Below, piece by piece: positions 1-9,484 of a DNA stretch of 64,000 bases. A model generated the notes under the pieces. It saw only the letters and a program-made list of their open reading frames with translations. It made no database searches and was not told the origin of the DNA. How positions within the stretch are numbered: position 1 is the first letter of the stretch; each line of letters begins with the position of its first letter. The position numbers and the translations under genes were made by a program. The DNA comes from Rubripirellula amarantea (GTDB lineage: Bacteria; Planctomycetota; Planctomycetia; Pirellulales; Pirellulaceae). Location: positions 558,001-622,000 of the forward strand of contig NZ_SJPI01000003.1 in NCBI RefSeq assembly GCF_007859865.1, read 5' to 3'.

Positions 1-784
1 TTCGATTCGCGGCCATCTCTATTGTTCTTGGTCGCTGGTCCGCCGATTGACAATCTTGGGCGTCTTCGCTGTTTTTACCAAGAATCAGCATTACATCGTC
101 CATCGTCGCAAACACTTCATTCATCACGCGCACGTTTCGTCCTCGGAAACGCAAACTTGAAACCAATGAGCAAACCGGAGTTCGGCCGCAACCGAGATAG
201 ACAAGCGAACCTTCGACCAAGCGATCAAAATCAGTGCACGAGGCCGTAGCGACCTTACCCGCCTTGATAGGAACGATATCCGTGGTCGTCGATCCAACGT
301 CCACGACCATTGCGTCATCAACGGCGCCGCTCGAAGCGGCATGGCGTAAGGCGATGTCGTTTCCGAAATACTCTTCAGCAATACATTTTGCGGAAGCATG
401 CCAATTCGATGCGGCAACCGCATCGGGATTCTGCTTTGCCGCCGAACCACCCACGAATTCGCCTTCGACGGTATAGAAACAAACATCGGCGTTAAATCGT
501 TTGGATGCAGCAACCGCCGAGTCAACAATCTTGGAGACACCTTCGCGGCGATCAAAGAAACAATCGGCAAGCTCGCCTGTCATCGTTACTGCAAGCGACG
601 AAAACTCAAACGGAACCAACATGTCGGCCAAAGCATCGCATAGCCGATCGGAATCAGACCACATAGGAAAAAACTGACTTGCCGCATTGCCAAGCAAATC
701 AGAGACCTTCAAGTTTGCACCACCGATGTCAATGCCGACAACACGAGCGGTATCGCAATGCCCAGTGTCTTCCAACGTTTTCAC
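1..784 (-). CDS. H4MPT-linked C1 transfer pathway protein, hydantoinase/oxoprolinase-like (partial)
   Basis: The minus strand is open from a GTG at 784 to the window edge, so the C-terminus is missing. A TAA lies directly before the GTG, which fixes the 5' limit. The N-terminus VVGIDIGGANLK is an ASKHA-type nucleotide-binding motif, and a second phosphate-binding motif VVDVGSTTTDIVPI follows near residue 150. This arrangement is that of the hydantoinase/oxoprolinase-like family (TIGR03123 type) found with tetrahydromethanopterin-dependent C1-transfer genes in methylotrophs and planctomycetes. Its biochemical role is thought to lie in making or maintaining the cofactor pathway but is not firmly known. 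It lies 59 nt downstream of the ATP-grasp gene in the same direction, which supports the pathway assignment. No signal peptide is seen, so it should be cytoplasmic. Confidence 0.82.
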   Translation of the reverse strand, partial: MKTLEDTGHCDTARVVGIDIGGANLKVSDLLGNAASQFFPMWSDSDRLCDALADMLVPFEFSSLAVTMTGELADCFFDRREGVSKIVDSAVAASKRFNADVCFYTVEGEFVGGSAAKQNPDAVAASNWHASAKCIAEEYFGNDIALRHAASSGAVDDAMVVDVGSTTTDIVPIKAGKVATASCTDFDRLVEGSLVYLGCGRTPVCSLVSSLRFRGRNVRVMNEVFATMDDVMLILGKNSEDAQDCQSADQRPRTIEMAANR

Positions 785-843
785 TTACCGTTTCAAATCG
801 CAAGAGGTCGAAGGAAGCGCACCATAAAAAGCACCGCCGAGGT

Positions 844-1872
844 CTAGGTTGATTCCGTGACCATATCGTTGACCCAAACCGTACCCTCGGGAGTCCAACG
901 AACGGTATCAACACTGGTTGAACACGTGATCGGCCCGGACTCTAGGTCAAACAACCTAGCGGTAATATTGCCGTGAATCATACGGCGCAGCCCAACGTAA
1001 GACGTCGTTAGACGCGGATTGATTTCAATCACGTAATCGGCCGATGGATCATCACCGAGTAACAGGTCAACTCCAACGAAACCACGAACGGTAGGCGGCA
1101 TGGCTTCAATCGCCCGCATCGCAAGCGCTGCAGCGCGGCGTTGTGCGTCGTCGTCTAAAGGCCCCTGGCCCCCGTTGTACTCGCATGTAACATCACAAAG
1201 ATTCTGCGAGACCGCGGGCAAAAACGTTTGTTGCGTAGGCGATGCCACCATAGCAATCGACACGGCGCGACCTGGCATCCAAGCCTGCAACAGCGAACTT
1301 TCATGAAGTTCCGCGTTGGCTTCTTCGAGCGAATCAAATGTTCGCAGCTCTTGGGTCCCGCATCCGTCGCGCGGCTTCACTATGTACTTGCTGAAACCTT
1401 TGCACTCTTCGGCATACCGACGGTCCGAGGTCGCCATATAAATAGGGTGCGCCACACCGGCACCAATCAATGCTCTCGCCGTGAGCAATTTATCGCTAGC
1501 GGTCCGAAGAAAGTCGCCACTCCCTGCGATCACGTCTACTCCGCCAGCGCGTAGCATAGCGACGGACTTCGCGAGAATCCCATCGCTTTCGGGTGCGACA
1601 ATCAAGGCGGCGTCGCAAGACTGGGCGGCTTCGACCCATTGAGACCAATGTGGCTTGCTAGGGTCGATTGTAACAATTTGTTGCCCGGGAACCAATTCAT
1701 CAGCATCAAAGCGAGGATCGACAGGAATCACGGCTTCGGCGATTTCAGACAAATCGCTGACCACAGCGTGCAACATCGCCGAGCCCTCTTGCCGAAGGCT
1801 TCTGGGTATTTTTTCCAAGGGAAGTTCCGCGAGTCCGCCACCGCAAACGTACTCACCCACAAAAATCCGCAT
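844..1872 (-). CDS. ATP-grasp enzyme associated with H4MPT/methanofuran-type cofactor genes
   Basis: The start is the ATG at 1872, which has a GGGGAG Shine-Dalgarno 6-7 nt upstream and begins MRIFVGEYVCGGG. A longer open frame to 1953 exists but lacks this signal. The protein has about 342 residues. IVKPRDGCGTQ and the metal-binding stretch YVIEINPRLTTSYVG are typical ATP-grasp elements that bind ATP-Mg and form amide bonds through an acyl phosphate. Related proteins (MfnD-like ligases and the ATP-grasp Orf of methylotroph H4MPT clusters) sit beside hydantoinase-like C1 genes, as here. The substrate is not visible from sequence; a ligase in methanofuran or H4MPT analogue synthesis is inferred. 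It follows the Fe-S assembly genes by about 100 nt in the same direction. Confidence 0.78.
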   Translation of the reverse strand: MRIFVGEYVCGGGLAELPLEKIPRSLRQEGSAMLHAVVSDLSEIAEAVIPVDPRFDADELVPGQQIVTIDPSKPHWSQWVEAAQSCDAALIVAPESDGILAKSVAMLRAGGVDVIAGSGDFLRTASDKLLTARALIGAGVAHPIYMATSDRRYAEECKGFSKYIVKPRDGCGTQELRTFDSLEEANAELHESSLLQAWMPGRAVSIAMVASPTQQTFLPAVSQNLCDVTCEYNGGQGPLDDDAQRRAAALAMRAIEAMPPTVRGFVGVDLLLGDDPSADYVIEINPRLTTSYVGLRRMIHGNITARLFDLESGPITCSTSVDTVRWTPEGTVWVNDMVTEST

Positions 1873-1974
1873 TGAAACACTCCCCGAGAACAACAAAACA
1901 AGTGCCAGTCCAACGAATGTGGCATAGTGACGCTGATGCGTCAAACTTGGCATGCCCCAGCAGCTACCCCATCC

Positions 1975-2295
1975 CTAGAAGATGCCCAAGTGATCACGTG
2001 CATCGTCAGTCATTTTTTCGGGAGTCCAGGCCGGTTCCATCACCACCTTCACTTCGCAGGTATCGACTTCTTCAAGTCCTTCGGCGGCTCCCTTGGTACC
2101 GGCAACCAATTGTGGTCCAGCCGGACACATTGGGCTCGTCATCGTCATCTCGATGTAAACGTCGTGACGACCGTCTTCCTTCTCGTCCTTCACGTCCACT
2201 AAGTAAATCAATCCAAGATCCACGATGTTGACGTAGAGCTCAGGGTCGATCACTTGTTTGAGCGCTTCACGCACTTTGTCTTCTGCTAATGCCAT
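1975..2295 (-). CDS. MIP18/DUF59 family Fe-S assembly factor (SufT/PaaD-like)
   Basis: The protein has 106 residues starting MALAEDKVREALKQVIDPE. The start at 2295 is preceded by GGGAG, whereas the frame extension to 2445 adds only sequence unlike the family. VIDPELYVNIVDLGLIY and the later TSPMCPAGPQL with its single conserved Cys-Pro are hallmarks of the MIP18 (DUF59) family. Bacterial members such as SufT act in maturation or delivery of Fe-S clusters to client proteins. It is the last recognisable gene of the suf cluster, 146 nt after sufD, and the family commonly follows sufBCD. Predicted cytoplasmic, with no accessory domain. Confidence 0.85.
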   Translation of the reverse strand: MALAEDKVREALKQVIDPELYVNIVDLGLIYLVDVKDEKEDGRHDVYIEMTMTSPMCPAGPQLVAGTKGAAEGLEEVDTCEVKVVMEPAWTPEKMTDDARDHLGIF

Positions 2296-2441
2296 GCTGG
2301 GGAAACTCCCGTAGTCGAATAGTCGTCGGTTAGTCTTTGAACGCTGTAATATCTTACGCGTTGGAAATATTTTAGGGTGGATACTAGCAACGCAAAAGCG
2401 AACCAGACCATTCACTTTCGCTGATGCGATCATCAAACGAA

Positions 2442-3755
2442 TCAATCGTACTCGCGAACCTGCCGAACGATGGCGGCGCCTAACGCATCACGCACACTCT
2501 CGATGGTAATCCGATCGAAAATTTGCTGGAAGAATCCCGTTACGATCATGCGTGTGGCTTCCTTGCGAGTGAACCCACGGCATCGAGCGTAGAAAATTTG
2601 TTCTTCGTCGACTTTCGCCGTCGTGCTGCCGTGAGTGCAGCGTACGTCATCGGCCTCAATTTCCAAACCAGGAATGGAATCGGCACGCGAATGGTGAGAC
2701 AACACTAAGTTGTCGTTGCGTTGATAACCATCCGTTTTCTGGGCGTCTTTGTCGACCTTGATCATCCCCCGCCAAACCGTGCGACTCTTGTCTTGCTGGG
2801 CTGCCTTGTAAAGGAAGTCGCTATGGCAATGGGGCGCGCGGTGATACTGCTGGGTGTGGTAGGCCAAGTGCTGTCGGCCTTCGGTAAACATCACTCCGTT
2901 GACTTGGCTGTCGGCACCAGGACCGATCAAATCAACCGATTGATTCACCTTGCTCAAACCTGATCCCATCGCAGCAATCGTCCACTGAAGCGTCGCGTCC
3001 TTGTCGACCAGCGCCTTTTGATGAGCGAAGTGGAATGTCTTATGGCCCCATTCCTGGAGGTTGACGTAACGAAGGTGCGAACCTGGTTTCTGGATCAGCT
3101 CAATCGCACCCATGTGTAATCCGCCAGCGTTTTCCGTGACGCTGTTGGATTCGTGCAAAACAGTGGCTTCAGCACCTTCGTCTAGTACGACCAAGGTGTG
3201 AGTCGTATCGCAACCGCCATCCGTCATCACCGAACCGATGTGAATAGGCTTTTCAATGACAACATTGCGAGGCACATATAGAAATTGACCACCTGCGAAG
3301 AACGCTGCATGAACCGCCGCGAACTTGTCGTAGTCGGGATCAAACGCCGTGAACAAGTGAGGACGAACAACTTCAGGATGTTCTTGGCAAATTCGTTCCA
3401 ACGAACCGAAGATCACACCTTTGGCGGCAAGTTCCGGGTCGAGTGTTTCGTTAACGATTTGACTGTCAACGGTTTCCAGCCGTCCACCCAGTTCGACTCC
3501 GTGAGTCAATTGATGGACATCGTCCGTTGCGACGTCAACGACTGCACCATTCGATGGGGCAGCGTACTTACCAATTTGAAAAGTTCGGATGTCCGTACGA
3601 ATCCACTCTTCGTGGCGTCGAGCGGGCCAATCCATTGCATCAGCGTGCTGCCACGCCTCTCGGCGTAGATCAGTCAGCCAGTCTGGTTCGTTGCGAGATT
3701 CGATGAACGCATCGAAACCAGCGGCGTCAAAAGAAAGTTGTGCGGTTTGCGTCAT
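2442..3755 (-). CDS. sufD: Fe-S cluster assembly protein SufD
   Basis: This 437-residue protein is the SufD subunit of the SufBC2D scaffold, which builds Fe-S clusters on SufB and feeds them to apoproteins. The C-terminal half carries the beta-helix core. DDVRCTHGSTTAKVDEEQIF includes the conserved His that in E. coli SufD lies at the SufB-SufD interface and is needed for cluster formation, and a SufB/SufD-type arginine- and glycine-rich C-terminus follows. Length fits the family. The ATG at 3755 has no obvious Shine-Dalgarno, which is common in planctomycetes. It lies 114 nt after sufB and is probably cotranscribed. Confidence 0.95.
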   Translation of the reverse strand: MTQTAQLSFDAAGFDAFIESRNEPDWLTDLRREAWQHADAMDWPARRHEEWIRTDIRTFQIGKYAAPSNGAVVDVATDDVHQLTHGVELGGRLETVDSQIVNETLDPELAAKGVIFGSLERICQEHPEVVRPHLFTAFDPDYDKFAAVHAAFFAGGQFLYVPRNVVIEKPIHIGSVMTDGGCDTTHTLVVLDEGAEATVLHESNSVTENAGGLHMGAIELIQKPGSHLRYVNLQEWGHKTFHFAHQKALVDKDATLQWTIAAMGSGLSKVNQSVDLIGPGADSQVNGVMFTEGRQHLAYHTQQYHRAPHCHSDFLYKAAQQDKSRTVWRGMIKVDKDAQKTDGYQRNDNLVLSHHSRADSIPGLEIEADDVRCTHGSTTAKVDEEQIFYARCRGFTRKEATRMIVTGFFQQIFDRITIESVRDALGAAIVRQVREYD

Positions 3756-3869
3756 GACAAAAATGAGTCGAAGTAAATTTTAGAATGCGGGGTAGCTACC
3801 ATGCTTCGAGTCGGTCCGTAGGCCAAATCGAAGTCGTGGCAACCAGTGAAACGGAAACAGTGCGAAGGC

Positions 3870-5288
3870 TTAACCGACGCTACCTTCCATCTGCAGTTGG
3901 ATCAAACGATTCATTTCAATCGCGTACTCCATCGGCAGTTCTTTGACGAGTGGCTCAATGAAACCATTAACGATCATCGTACTGGCTTCCTGTTCGGTTA
4001 AACCTCTCGAAAGCAAGTAGAACATTTGCTCTTCGCCAATACGTGAAACGCTGGCTTCATGACCAATCTGAACATCTTGTTCGGCGACTTCGATGTACGG
4101 ATACGTATCGCTGCGGCTTTCGTCATCAAGAATCAACGCGTCGCAGACAACACTGTTCTTGCTGTTGTGAGCGCCCGGTTCGACCTTCACAAGACCACGA
4201 TAGCTGCTTCGACCGCCATTCTTGCTGATCGACTTGCTGATGATTTGGCCGGTAGTGTTTGGAGCCGCATGAACAAGCTTCGCTCCCGCGTCTTGGTGCT
4301 GACCGGCACTGCTGAACGCGATCGACAAGATTTCACCTCGAGCGCCAGGTTCCATCATGTGTACCGCTGGGTACTTCATCGTCAACTTGCTACCTAGGTT
4401 GCCGTCGACCCATTCCATGGTGGCATCGCCGTACGCGTAAGCACGCTTGGTGACCAAGTTATAGATGTTGTTAGCCCAGTTTTGGATCGTCGTGTAACGG
4501 CAACGAGCGTTTCGTTTGACGATCACTTCAACCACGGCACTGTGCAATGATTCGGTCGAATACATCGGTGCTGTACAGCCTTCGACGTAGTGAACGCTCG
4601 CCCCTTCATCAACGATGATGAGTGTTCGTTCAAACTGCCCCATGCTCTCGGCATTAATTCGGAAGTACGCCTGCAATGGGAAATCGATATGAACTCCCTT
4701 AGGAACGTAGATGAACGAACCGCCGGACCAAACCGCGCTGTTAAGAGCAGCGAACTTATTATCGTCGGGTGGAATGATCTTGCCGAAGTATTCACGCAAC
4801 AGCTCTGGATGCTCACGCACCGCAGTATCGGTGTCGGTAAACAACACTCCCTGTTTCGCCAGATCTTCCTCGAGTGATCCGTAGATCACTTCGCTCTCGA
4901 ATTGCGCTTTCACACCCGAAAGAAACTTCTTCTCAGCCTCGGGAATACCAAGCTTATCAAACGTATCTTTGATTTCCTGTGGTACGTCTTCCCAAGTTTT
5001 GCCCTGATGATCAGTCGGCTTGAGGTAATAGAAGATGTCTTGGAAGTCGATGTCGATATCGCCACCCCATGTAGGCATGGGACGCTCGTTGAACTTCTGC
5101 AATGATTCAAGACGGAACTTCCGCATCCAATCAGGTTCGTTCTTGATATCAGAGATCTGATGAACCACTTCTTCGCTAAGACCTTTTGCGGCCTTGAACA
5201 CACCCGTGGTTTCGGTTCGGAAATTGTACTTATTGATCTCGCCAATGCTGTCGGCTTCAGATCCAGCTTCTTGAATATCGGTTGCCAT
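3870..5288 (-). CDS. sufB: Fe-S cluster assembly scaffold protein SufB
   Basis: This 472-residue protein is the SufB scaffold subunit of the SufBCD complex. Recognition rests on the conserved C-terminal core, including [20 protein letters not shown] with its invariant cysteine, [17 protein letters not shown] and the terminal [19 protein letters not shown]. In E. coli SufB the corresponding cysteine and a downstream glutamate are used to accept sulfur and build the cluster. Length matches the family closely. The start at 5288 gives the usual long N-terminal helical domain. It lies 60 nt downstream of sufC and upstream of sufD in the order C-B-D. No signal peptide; cytoplasmic. Confidence 0.97.
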   Translation of the reverse strand: MATDIQEAGSEADSIGEINKYNFRTETTGVFKAAKGLSEEVVHQISDIKNEPDWMRKFRLESLQKFNERPMPTWGGDIDIDFQDIFYYLKPTDHQGKTWEDVPQEIKDTFDKLGIPEAEKKFLSGVKAQFESEVIYGSLEEDLAKQGVLFTDTDTAVREHPELLREYFGKIIPPDDNKFAALNSAVWSGGSFIYVPKGVHIDFPLQAYFRINAESMGQFERTLIIVDEGASVHYVEGCTAPMYSTESLHSAVVEVIVKRNARCRYTTIQNWANNIYNLVTKRAYAYGDATMEWVDGNLGSKLTMKYPAVHMMEPGARGEILSIAFSSAGQHQDAGAKLVHAAPNTTGQIISKSISKNGGRSSYRGLVKVEPGAHNSKNSVVCDALILDDESRSDTYPYIEVAEQDVQIGHEASVSRIGEEQMFYLLSRGLTEQEASTMIVNGFIEPLVKELPMEYAIEMNRLIQLQMEGSVG

Positions 5289-5348
5289 GAAAAATGCTTT
5301 CTATGCGTTATAAAAGTGTTTGATCTCGTGCGTTGCCAAACCCCAGGA

Positions 5349-6164
5349 TTAAACTGCGGCTTCTTCGGCAAGCATCTCTTCGTTGGCGGCATCGGCTTCC
5401 GGGTACGCCTTACGAATTCGGTCGTAACCTTGATCGTGAAGCTCTTGCGCTAATTCTCGTCCGCCGGTTTCAACGATCCTTCCGCCCAACATGACGTGGG
5501 TGTATTGCGGCGGATTGTGGACAAGTAACTTGTCGTGGTGCGTGATGATCAGCAAACCCATCTTTTGGTGACCAATATCAGCGATCGATTCACTGGCCAA
5601 TCGAACAGCGTCAGCGTCCAACCCCGAATCCGTCTCATCGAGGATGGCGAACTTCGGTTGCAACATCGCCAATTGCAAAATTTCAGCTCGCTTCATTTCC
5701 CCGCCCGAGAACCCGTCGTTGACGTAACGCCGAGCGAACTCGACATCCATCTTCAAGTGACTCATCTTCTCCTTTAATTCCTTACGGAACTCACGCATTG
5801 GAATCAATTCTTCGCCCTCTTTGCGATCGGGTCGACGAACATTCGTGGTGGCGTGGCGAAGGAAGTCTGCCATCTTTACACCCGGAATCGCCATCGGACG
5901 CTGGAACGCCATGAAGATGCCTTTGCGAGCACGTTCATCAGGTCCCATTTCAAGCACATCTTCATCATCAAGCGAAATCGAGCCACCGGTAACGGTGTAA
6001 CCCGGATGCCCCATGACTGCCAATCCAAGCGTGCTTTTGCCGCTTCCATTGGGCCCCATCAAGGCGTGTGTTTCGCCGTGTTTAATTGTCAGATTGACCC
6101 CACGAAGAATGGGCTTATCACCAACGGAAACTTGCAGGTTTTCAATTTTGAGAACGTGATTCAT
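5349..6164 (-). CDS. sufC: Fe-S cluster assembly ATPase SufC
   Basis: This is a 271-residue ABC-type ATPase that powers conformational change in SufBC2D. Visible motifs in order are the Walker A GPNGSGKST near residue 37, the signature FSGGEMKRAEILQ, the Walker B AILDETDSGLD and the switch histidine in LLIITHHDK. The SGGE signature and the acidic DETDSGLD are typical of SufC rather than transporter ABC subunits, and there is no membrane segment. The start at 6164 (MNHVLKIENLQVSVG) fits the family, while the frame continues upstream to 6263 without homology. It follows sufR by about 100 nt. Confidence 0.97.
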   Translation of the reverse strand: MNHVLKIENLQVSVGDKPILRGVNLTIKHGETHALMGPNGSGKSTLGLAVMGHPGYTVTGGSISLDDEDVLEMGPDERARKGIFMAFQRPMAIPGVKMADFLRHATTNVRRPDRKEGEELIPMREFRKELKEKMSHLKMDVEFARRYVNDGFSGGEMKRAEILQLAMLQPKFAILDETDSGLDADAVRLASESIADIGHQKMGLLIITHHDKLLVHNPPQYTHVMLGGRIVETGGRELAQELHDQGYDRIRKAYPEADAANEEMLAEEAAV

Positions 6165-6264
6165 TTTCTTAAGCTCGCCTAAGGCGATTGAGGTTAAAAG
6201 TACTGAGTTGAGTTGGGAATGAAATGGAACGTATAGGATTGTGGTAAGGAAGCGAACAACCAAG

Positions 6265-6999
6265 TCAAACGGTGGCCGTCGAGGATTGGTTGTCCTGACC
6301 AGTGTCCGCGATGGCAGTTGCGATCGGCCCCGCGGAAAACTGACAACATTGATCGCCGTCGAGTCGACAACTGCTTAAATGGACCGGATGTCCCAGCGCC
6401 TCGGAAAGCATTTTCTCTTCAAGCTTGCACATGGCACGGTCGTCCGACGCTTCAGTCAGTGACGGATACGGACACGACTCAATATCTAATACCGGCAAAT
6501 TCCCATCGCACGAAACCGAGGCGGCGATGTGATTCGACGCCATCACTTCGGATAGATGATCAAATCGATGTTGCAGGGAGGTGACTTCGGATTGCGTTTC
6601 ACTTCGATGCGCATCCATCACATTAGCAAATCGTTGACCCAGCTTCGTCGCAACCGTTTGGAGCAAACTCTCGCGAAGTTCTTCATCTTCGATTTCAATG
6701 ATCGTCCGCCACATGGAATCCGCCAAATCCGCTGGATTGGCTCCCGCGCGTCGATGTCCTTCAAGGGTCATGATGTATCGATACGTTGGCCGCCCGCGTC
6801 CCGAGACAACCTTTTCGCGGACAAGACAACCGCGTTCAAGCAATCGCTCGACTCGCTGCCTGACCGCGGTGGCGGTGACTCCAAGCGATTCAGTTAGATC
6901 ACCGATGTCAAAGGCATCTCCACTACGCATCGCCAGCAGAAGCTCACGATCGACGGATCGCAACTCTTCGTGGACAACGGTTCGTGGTTTATTAGTCAT
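6265..6999 (-). CDS. sufR: SufR-like iron-sulfur-sensing transcriptional regulator
   Basis: This is a DNA-binding regulator of the ArsR/DeoR-like winged-helix class. An N-terminal helix-turn-helix (DIGDLTESLGVTATAVRQRV, about residues 31-50) is followed by a wing RGRPTYRYIMT. The C-terminal half carries cysteines in CPYP, AMCKLEE, SSCRLDG and QCCQF that could bind a [4Fe-4S] cluster as in SufR, where the holo form represses suf genes. The 14- and 19-residue spacings between the first three cysteines differ from the cyanobacterial pattern as I remember it. It is the first gene of the suf cluster, which supports autoregulation of the operon. The frame also allows an ATG at 7038; that region holds a short internal duplication (MSPLES/MSPFEF) and neither start has a clear Shine-Dalgarno. 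Confidence 0.85.
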   Translation of the reverse strand: MTNKPRTVVHEELRSVDRELLLAMRSGDAFDIGDLTESLGVTATAVRQRVERLLERGCLVREKVVSGRGRPTYRYIMTLEGHRRAGANPADLADSMWRTIIEIEDEELRESLLQTVATKLGQRFANVMDAHRSETQSEVTSLQHRFDHLSEVMASNHIAASVSCDGNLPVLDIESCPYPSLTEASDDRAMCKLEEKMLSEALGHPVHLSSCRLDGDQCCQFSAGPIATAIADTGQDNQSSTATV

Positions 7000-7360
7000 G
7001 GTGAATTCAAACGGCGACATGGACTCAAGAGGCGACATGGACTCGAGAGGCCGCGTCTTGGAACACTGAATCGGAGCACTGGCCTGCCCCTTATTGTGTG
7101 ACCAACCGGCATTTATGACAACGGTGCTTGCGAAAAATGAGTCCGAACGGTGGACGAACGCGCCATTCGTGCGATTTGCGGCGCTATTGGGGTGTATTTT
7201 GTCGCACTAAGCCAGCTACAGGCCGGTTGTCCCTCTGTGAAGGATGCATCGCCGTGCTACGATCCTCACCCAATCGCGGGACATGTGGTAAAAACCACCA
7301 ACCGCTGCACATCCGCACCCCATCCATTCCATCCAACCCAACCTTATCCCGAGTTCAATC
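7000..7360. promoter_or_regulatory. Divergent intergenic region between sufR and glucose dehydrogenase
   Basis: About 360 bp separates the divergent sufR and glucose dehydrogenase genes and must hold promoters for both. A near-duplicate GAGTCCATGTCGCC occurs twice at about 7013-7048, inside the possible longer sufR reading frame. I could not pick out a convincing -35/-10 pair or a SufR operator palindrome by eye. No gene is supported in this stretch. Confidence 0.35.
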
Positions 7361-8464
7361 ATGAAAGCCGTCGCCGTCACTCCCGGCACGCCTAACAGCG
7401 TTCACATGGAAGAAATTGCCAAGCCCACCCTTGATCAAGTAGCAGGTGGCTTAGGCGTCATGGTTCGAGTCTTGAAAGTGGGTGTTGATGCAACCGACCG
7501 TGAAATCAACGAAGCTCTGTACGGAGCGGCCCCGGACGGCGACAAGCACCTTGTCATCGGTCACGAATCATTCGGGATCGTCGAAGCCGTCGGCGAAAAC
7601 GTTAAGCGAGTCAAACCGGGCGACTTCGTAACCGCTACCGTTCGTCGGCCAGGCGGGTCAATCTACGACCTGATTGGCACCAACGACATGACCAGCGAAG
7701 AAACCTACTACGAGCGTGGCATCAACCTTCGACATGGCTTTTTGACCGAGTACTTTGTCGATGAAGAAGAGTACATCGTCCGCGTCCCCGAAGGCCTGAA
7801 GCACTTGCACGTTCTGATGGAACCGATGAGTTGCGCCGCCAAGGCAGTCCACCAAGCCTACGAGGCTCAATCACGCATGAAGGTGTGGAGCCCGAAGGTT
7901 GCCTATGTATTAGGCGCCGGCCAAATTGGTTTGCTGGCGACTCTTGTGCTGAAGCTTAAGGGACTCCAGGTCTACACGCTCGCTCGCGGAAAAGCTCCCA
8001 ACCTGAAAGCTGAAATCGTCCGTGGCATCGAAGCCGAGTATGTCAGCACCGCCGACACTTCCATGGAACAACTTGTTGCTAAGACAGGCAAACCGGACTT
8101 GATCATTGAAGCAACCGGAAATAGCTCGATTGCTTTCGAAGCCATGAAGCATCTTGGCCACAACGGCGTCGTTGTCTGGGCCAGCATCACTGGCGGCGAC
8201 AAGGCTATTCAAGTTCCATCGGATAGCATCAACCTTAACTGGGTACTCGGCAACAAGTTGTTGCTTGGTAGCGTCAATGGCAATCGAAACCACTTCGAAA
8301 TGGGCATCAAGGATTTGGCGTTGGGCGAAATGATGTACCCCGGAGTGCTTGAGAAGATTCTGACCCATCCGGTCGACGGACTCGAGAACTACGCCGAAAT
8401 GATGCGTTTGCTTGTCGAGGACAAAACCGCGTTAAAGGTGTTCGTCAACGTTGCGGACGAATAG
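7361..8464 (+). CDS. Glucose 1-dehydrogenase, medium-chain (MDR) family
   Basis: This 367-residue zinc-dependent alcohol-dehydrogenase-fold enzyme is predicted to oxidise glucose to gluconolactone with NAD(P)+. The N-terminal MKAVAVTPG and [14 protein letters not shown] resemble archaeal glucose dehydrogenases (Haloferax type), in which an aspartate replaces the catalytic zinc cysteine; that Asp is seen here. [12 protein letters not shown] supplies the zinc His and Glu, and [10 protein letters not shown] the later Glu. [12 protein letters not shown] is the Rossmann dinucleotide loop. The four-cysteine structural zinc site of other MDR enzymes is absent, as in that subgroup. It stands alone between the suf cluster and a convergent gene. 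Confidence 0.85.
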   Translation: MKAVAVTPGTPNSVHMEEIAKPTLDQVAGGLGVMVRVLKVGVDATDREINEALYGAAPDGDKHLVIGHESFGIVEAVGENVKRVKPGDFVTATVRRPGGSIYDLIGTNDMTSEETYYERGINLRHGFLTEYFVDEEEYIVRVPEGLKHLHVLMEPMSCAAKAVHQAYEAQSRMKVWSPKVAYVLGAGQIGLLATLVLKLKGLQVYTLARGKAPNLKAEIVRGIEAEYVSTADTSMEQLVAKTGKPDLIIEATGNSSIAFEAMKHLGHNGVVVWASITGGDKAIQVPSDSINLNWVLGNKLLLGSVNGNRNHFEMGIKDLALGEMMYPGVLEKILTHPVDGLENYAEMMRLLVEDKTALKVFVNVADE

Positions 8465-8515
8465 GCGTAACCGCGCGTGGCTCGCCTCGCCAATCTGCAA
8501 TCCAAATTGCAAACG

Positions 8516-9424
8516 TTAAGAAGCAGCAGCAAACCGTCGGATCAGTTCGGCGGTTTGGCGAACACCAGTTACTGGCTCGCCGCCTAAGTATTCGATCGCA
8601 ATGCATCCGGAAAATTCTGACGTAGAAATGATTTGCATCATCCGCTGGAAGTCTATCTTCGTCTCATTTCCCTGAGCGTCGAATTGCCAAGACTTGGTGC
8701 ATAGGGATTTCGAATAGGGCAGTAATTGCTGCATTGAATCGTATAAATCACCATCAAAGTTGCCAAAGTCGGCGATGAGGCCGACACGGTCACGACCGAT
8801 CTTTTCAACCAATTGCACGAGCCAATCCGGGTCGCGTGAGAACCCGGTGATGTTCTCGATAAGAACTTTCACGTTCCGGTCCGCAATCGCATCGCAGAAG
8901 CGGCCAATCTGATCCGCAGCAATGTCAAGCTGCTCCGTTTTGTTGCCGATTGTGCCGGCTCGGACTCGGATGTAATCGCACCCCAAGGTCTCTGCAACTT
9001 CCGCCCATCGCAAGTGATGCCGAAGCGATTTCCTACCCTCACTTGATTCTGCTACATCCAATCCATGATTTGAATCGCATAGGAATGCTCGGATCTTGAC
9101 CCCCGCATCCTCTGCCCGACGTCGAATTTCGTCCGCCTTGCTCGGATCTGCAAAGAGCTCGTCACAGTTTTCTGCTGCGAATTCGACATTGTGAATTCCG
9201 CATTGGCTCTTCGCAAACGCGGGGTACTCTAACAAGCTAATCGCGCCGGAATCAAATAGCGACTTTACTGAATACGGATGCAGGCTCAACTGGAATCGCC
9301 CGTCTTGCGGCGGCGATGCGATAACCGCTGGACACCTCAAACGCATTGCCAGCGCAGCGGCAACGATGCTTCCCCCGGAACCGAGAAACCTACGTCGGGA
9401 TTGCCCTCTGTTTTTCGTGTCCAC
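8516..9424 (-). CDS. Tat-exported sugar phosphate isomerase/epimerase (xylose isomerase-like TIM barrel)
   Basis: The start is the GTG at 9424, preceded 8 nt upstream by a strong AAGGAG, which decides against the longer TTG frame at 9448. The N-terminus carries a twin-arginine signal (SRRRFLGSGGSIVAAALAM), so export in folded form is likely. The mature part is an AP-endonuclease/xylose-isomerase-like TIM barrel with NVEFAAENCDEL, VLIENITGFSRDP, GLIADFGNF and AIEYLGGEP supplying the conserved acidic and His-type metal-binding positions. Such Tat-exported epimerase-like proteins are abundant in planctomycetes and usually act on sugars in the periplasm; the substrate is unknown. It converges on the glucose dehydrogenase gene, 51 nt away. 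Confidence 0.8.
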   Translation of the reverse strand: MDTKNRGQSRRRFLGSGGSIVAAALAMRLRCPAVIASPPQDGRFQLSLHPYSVKSLFDSGAISLLEYPAFAKSQCGIHNVEFAAENCDELFADPSKADEIRRRAEDAGVKIRAFLCDSNHGLDVAESSEGRKSLRHHLRWAEVAETLGCDYIRVRAGTIGNKTEQLDIAADQIGRFCDAIADRNVKVLIENITGFSRDPDWLVQLVEKIGRDRVGLIADFGNFDGDLYDSMQQLLPYSKSLCTKSWQFDAQGNETKIDFQRMMQIISTSEFSGCIAIEYLGGEPVTGVRQTAELIRRFAAAS

Positions 9425-9484
9425 TCGTATCGCTCCTTGATTTGACAATCATAAACTTACGGAAAACAGCAACACGAGGCAACG

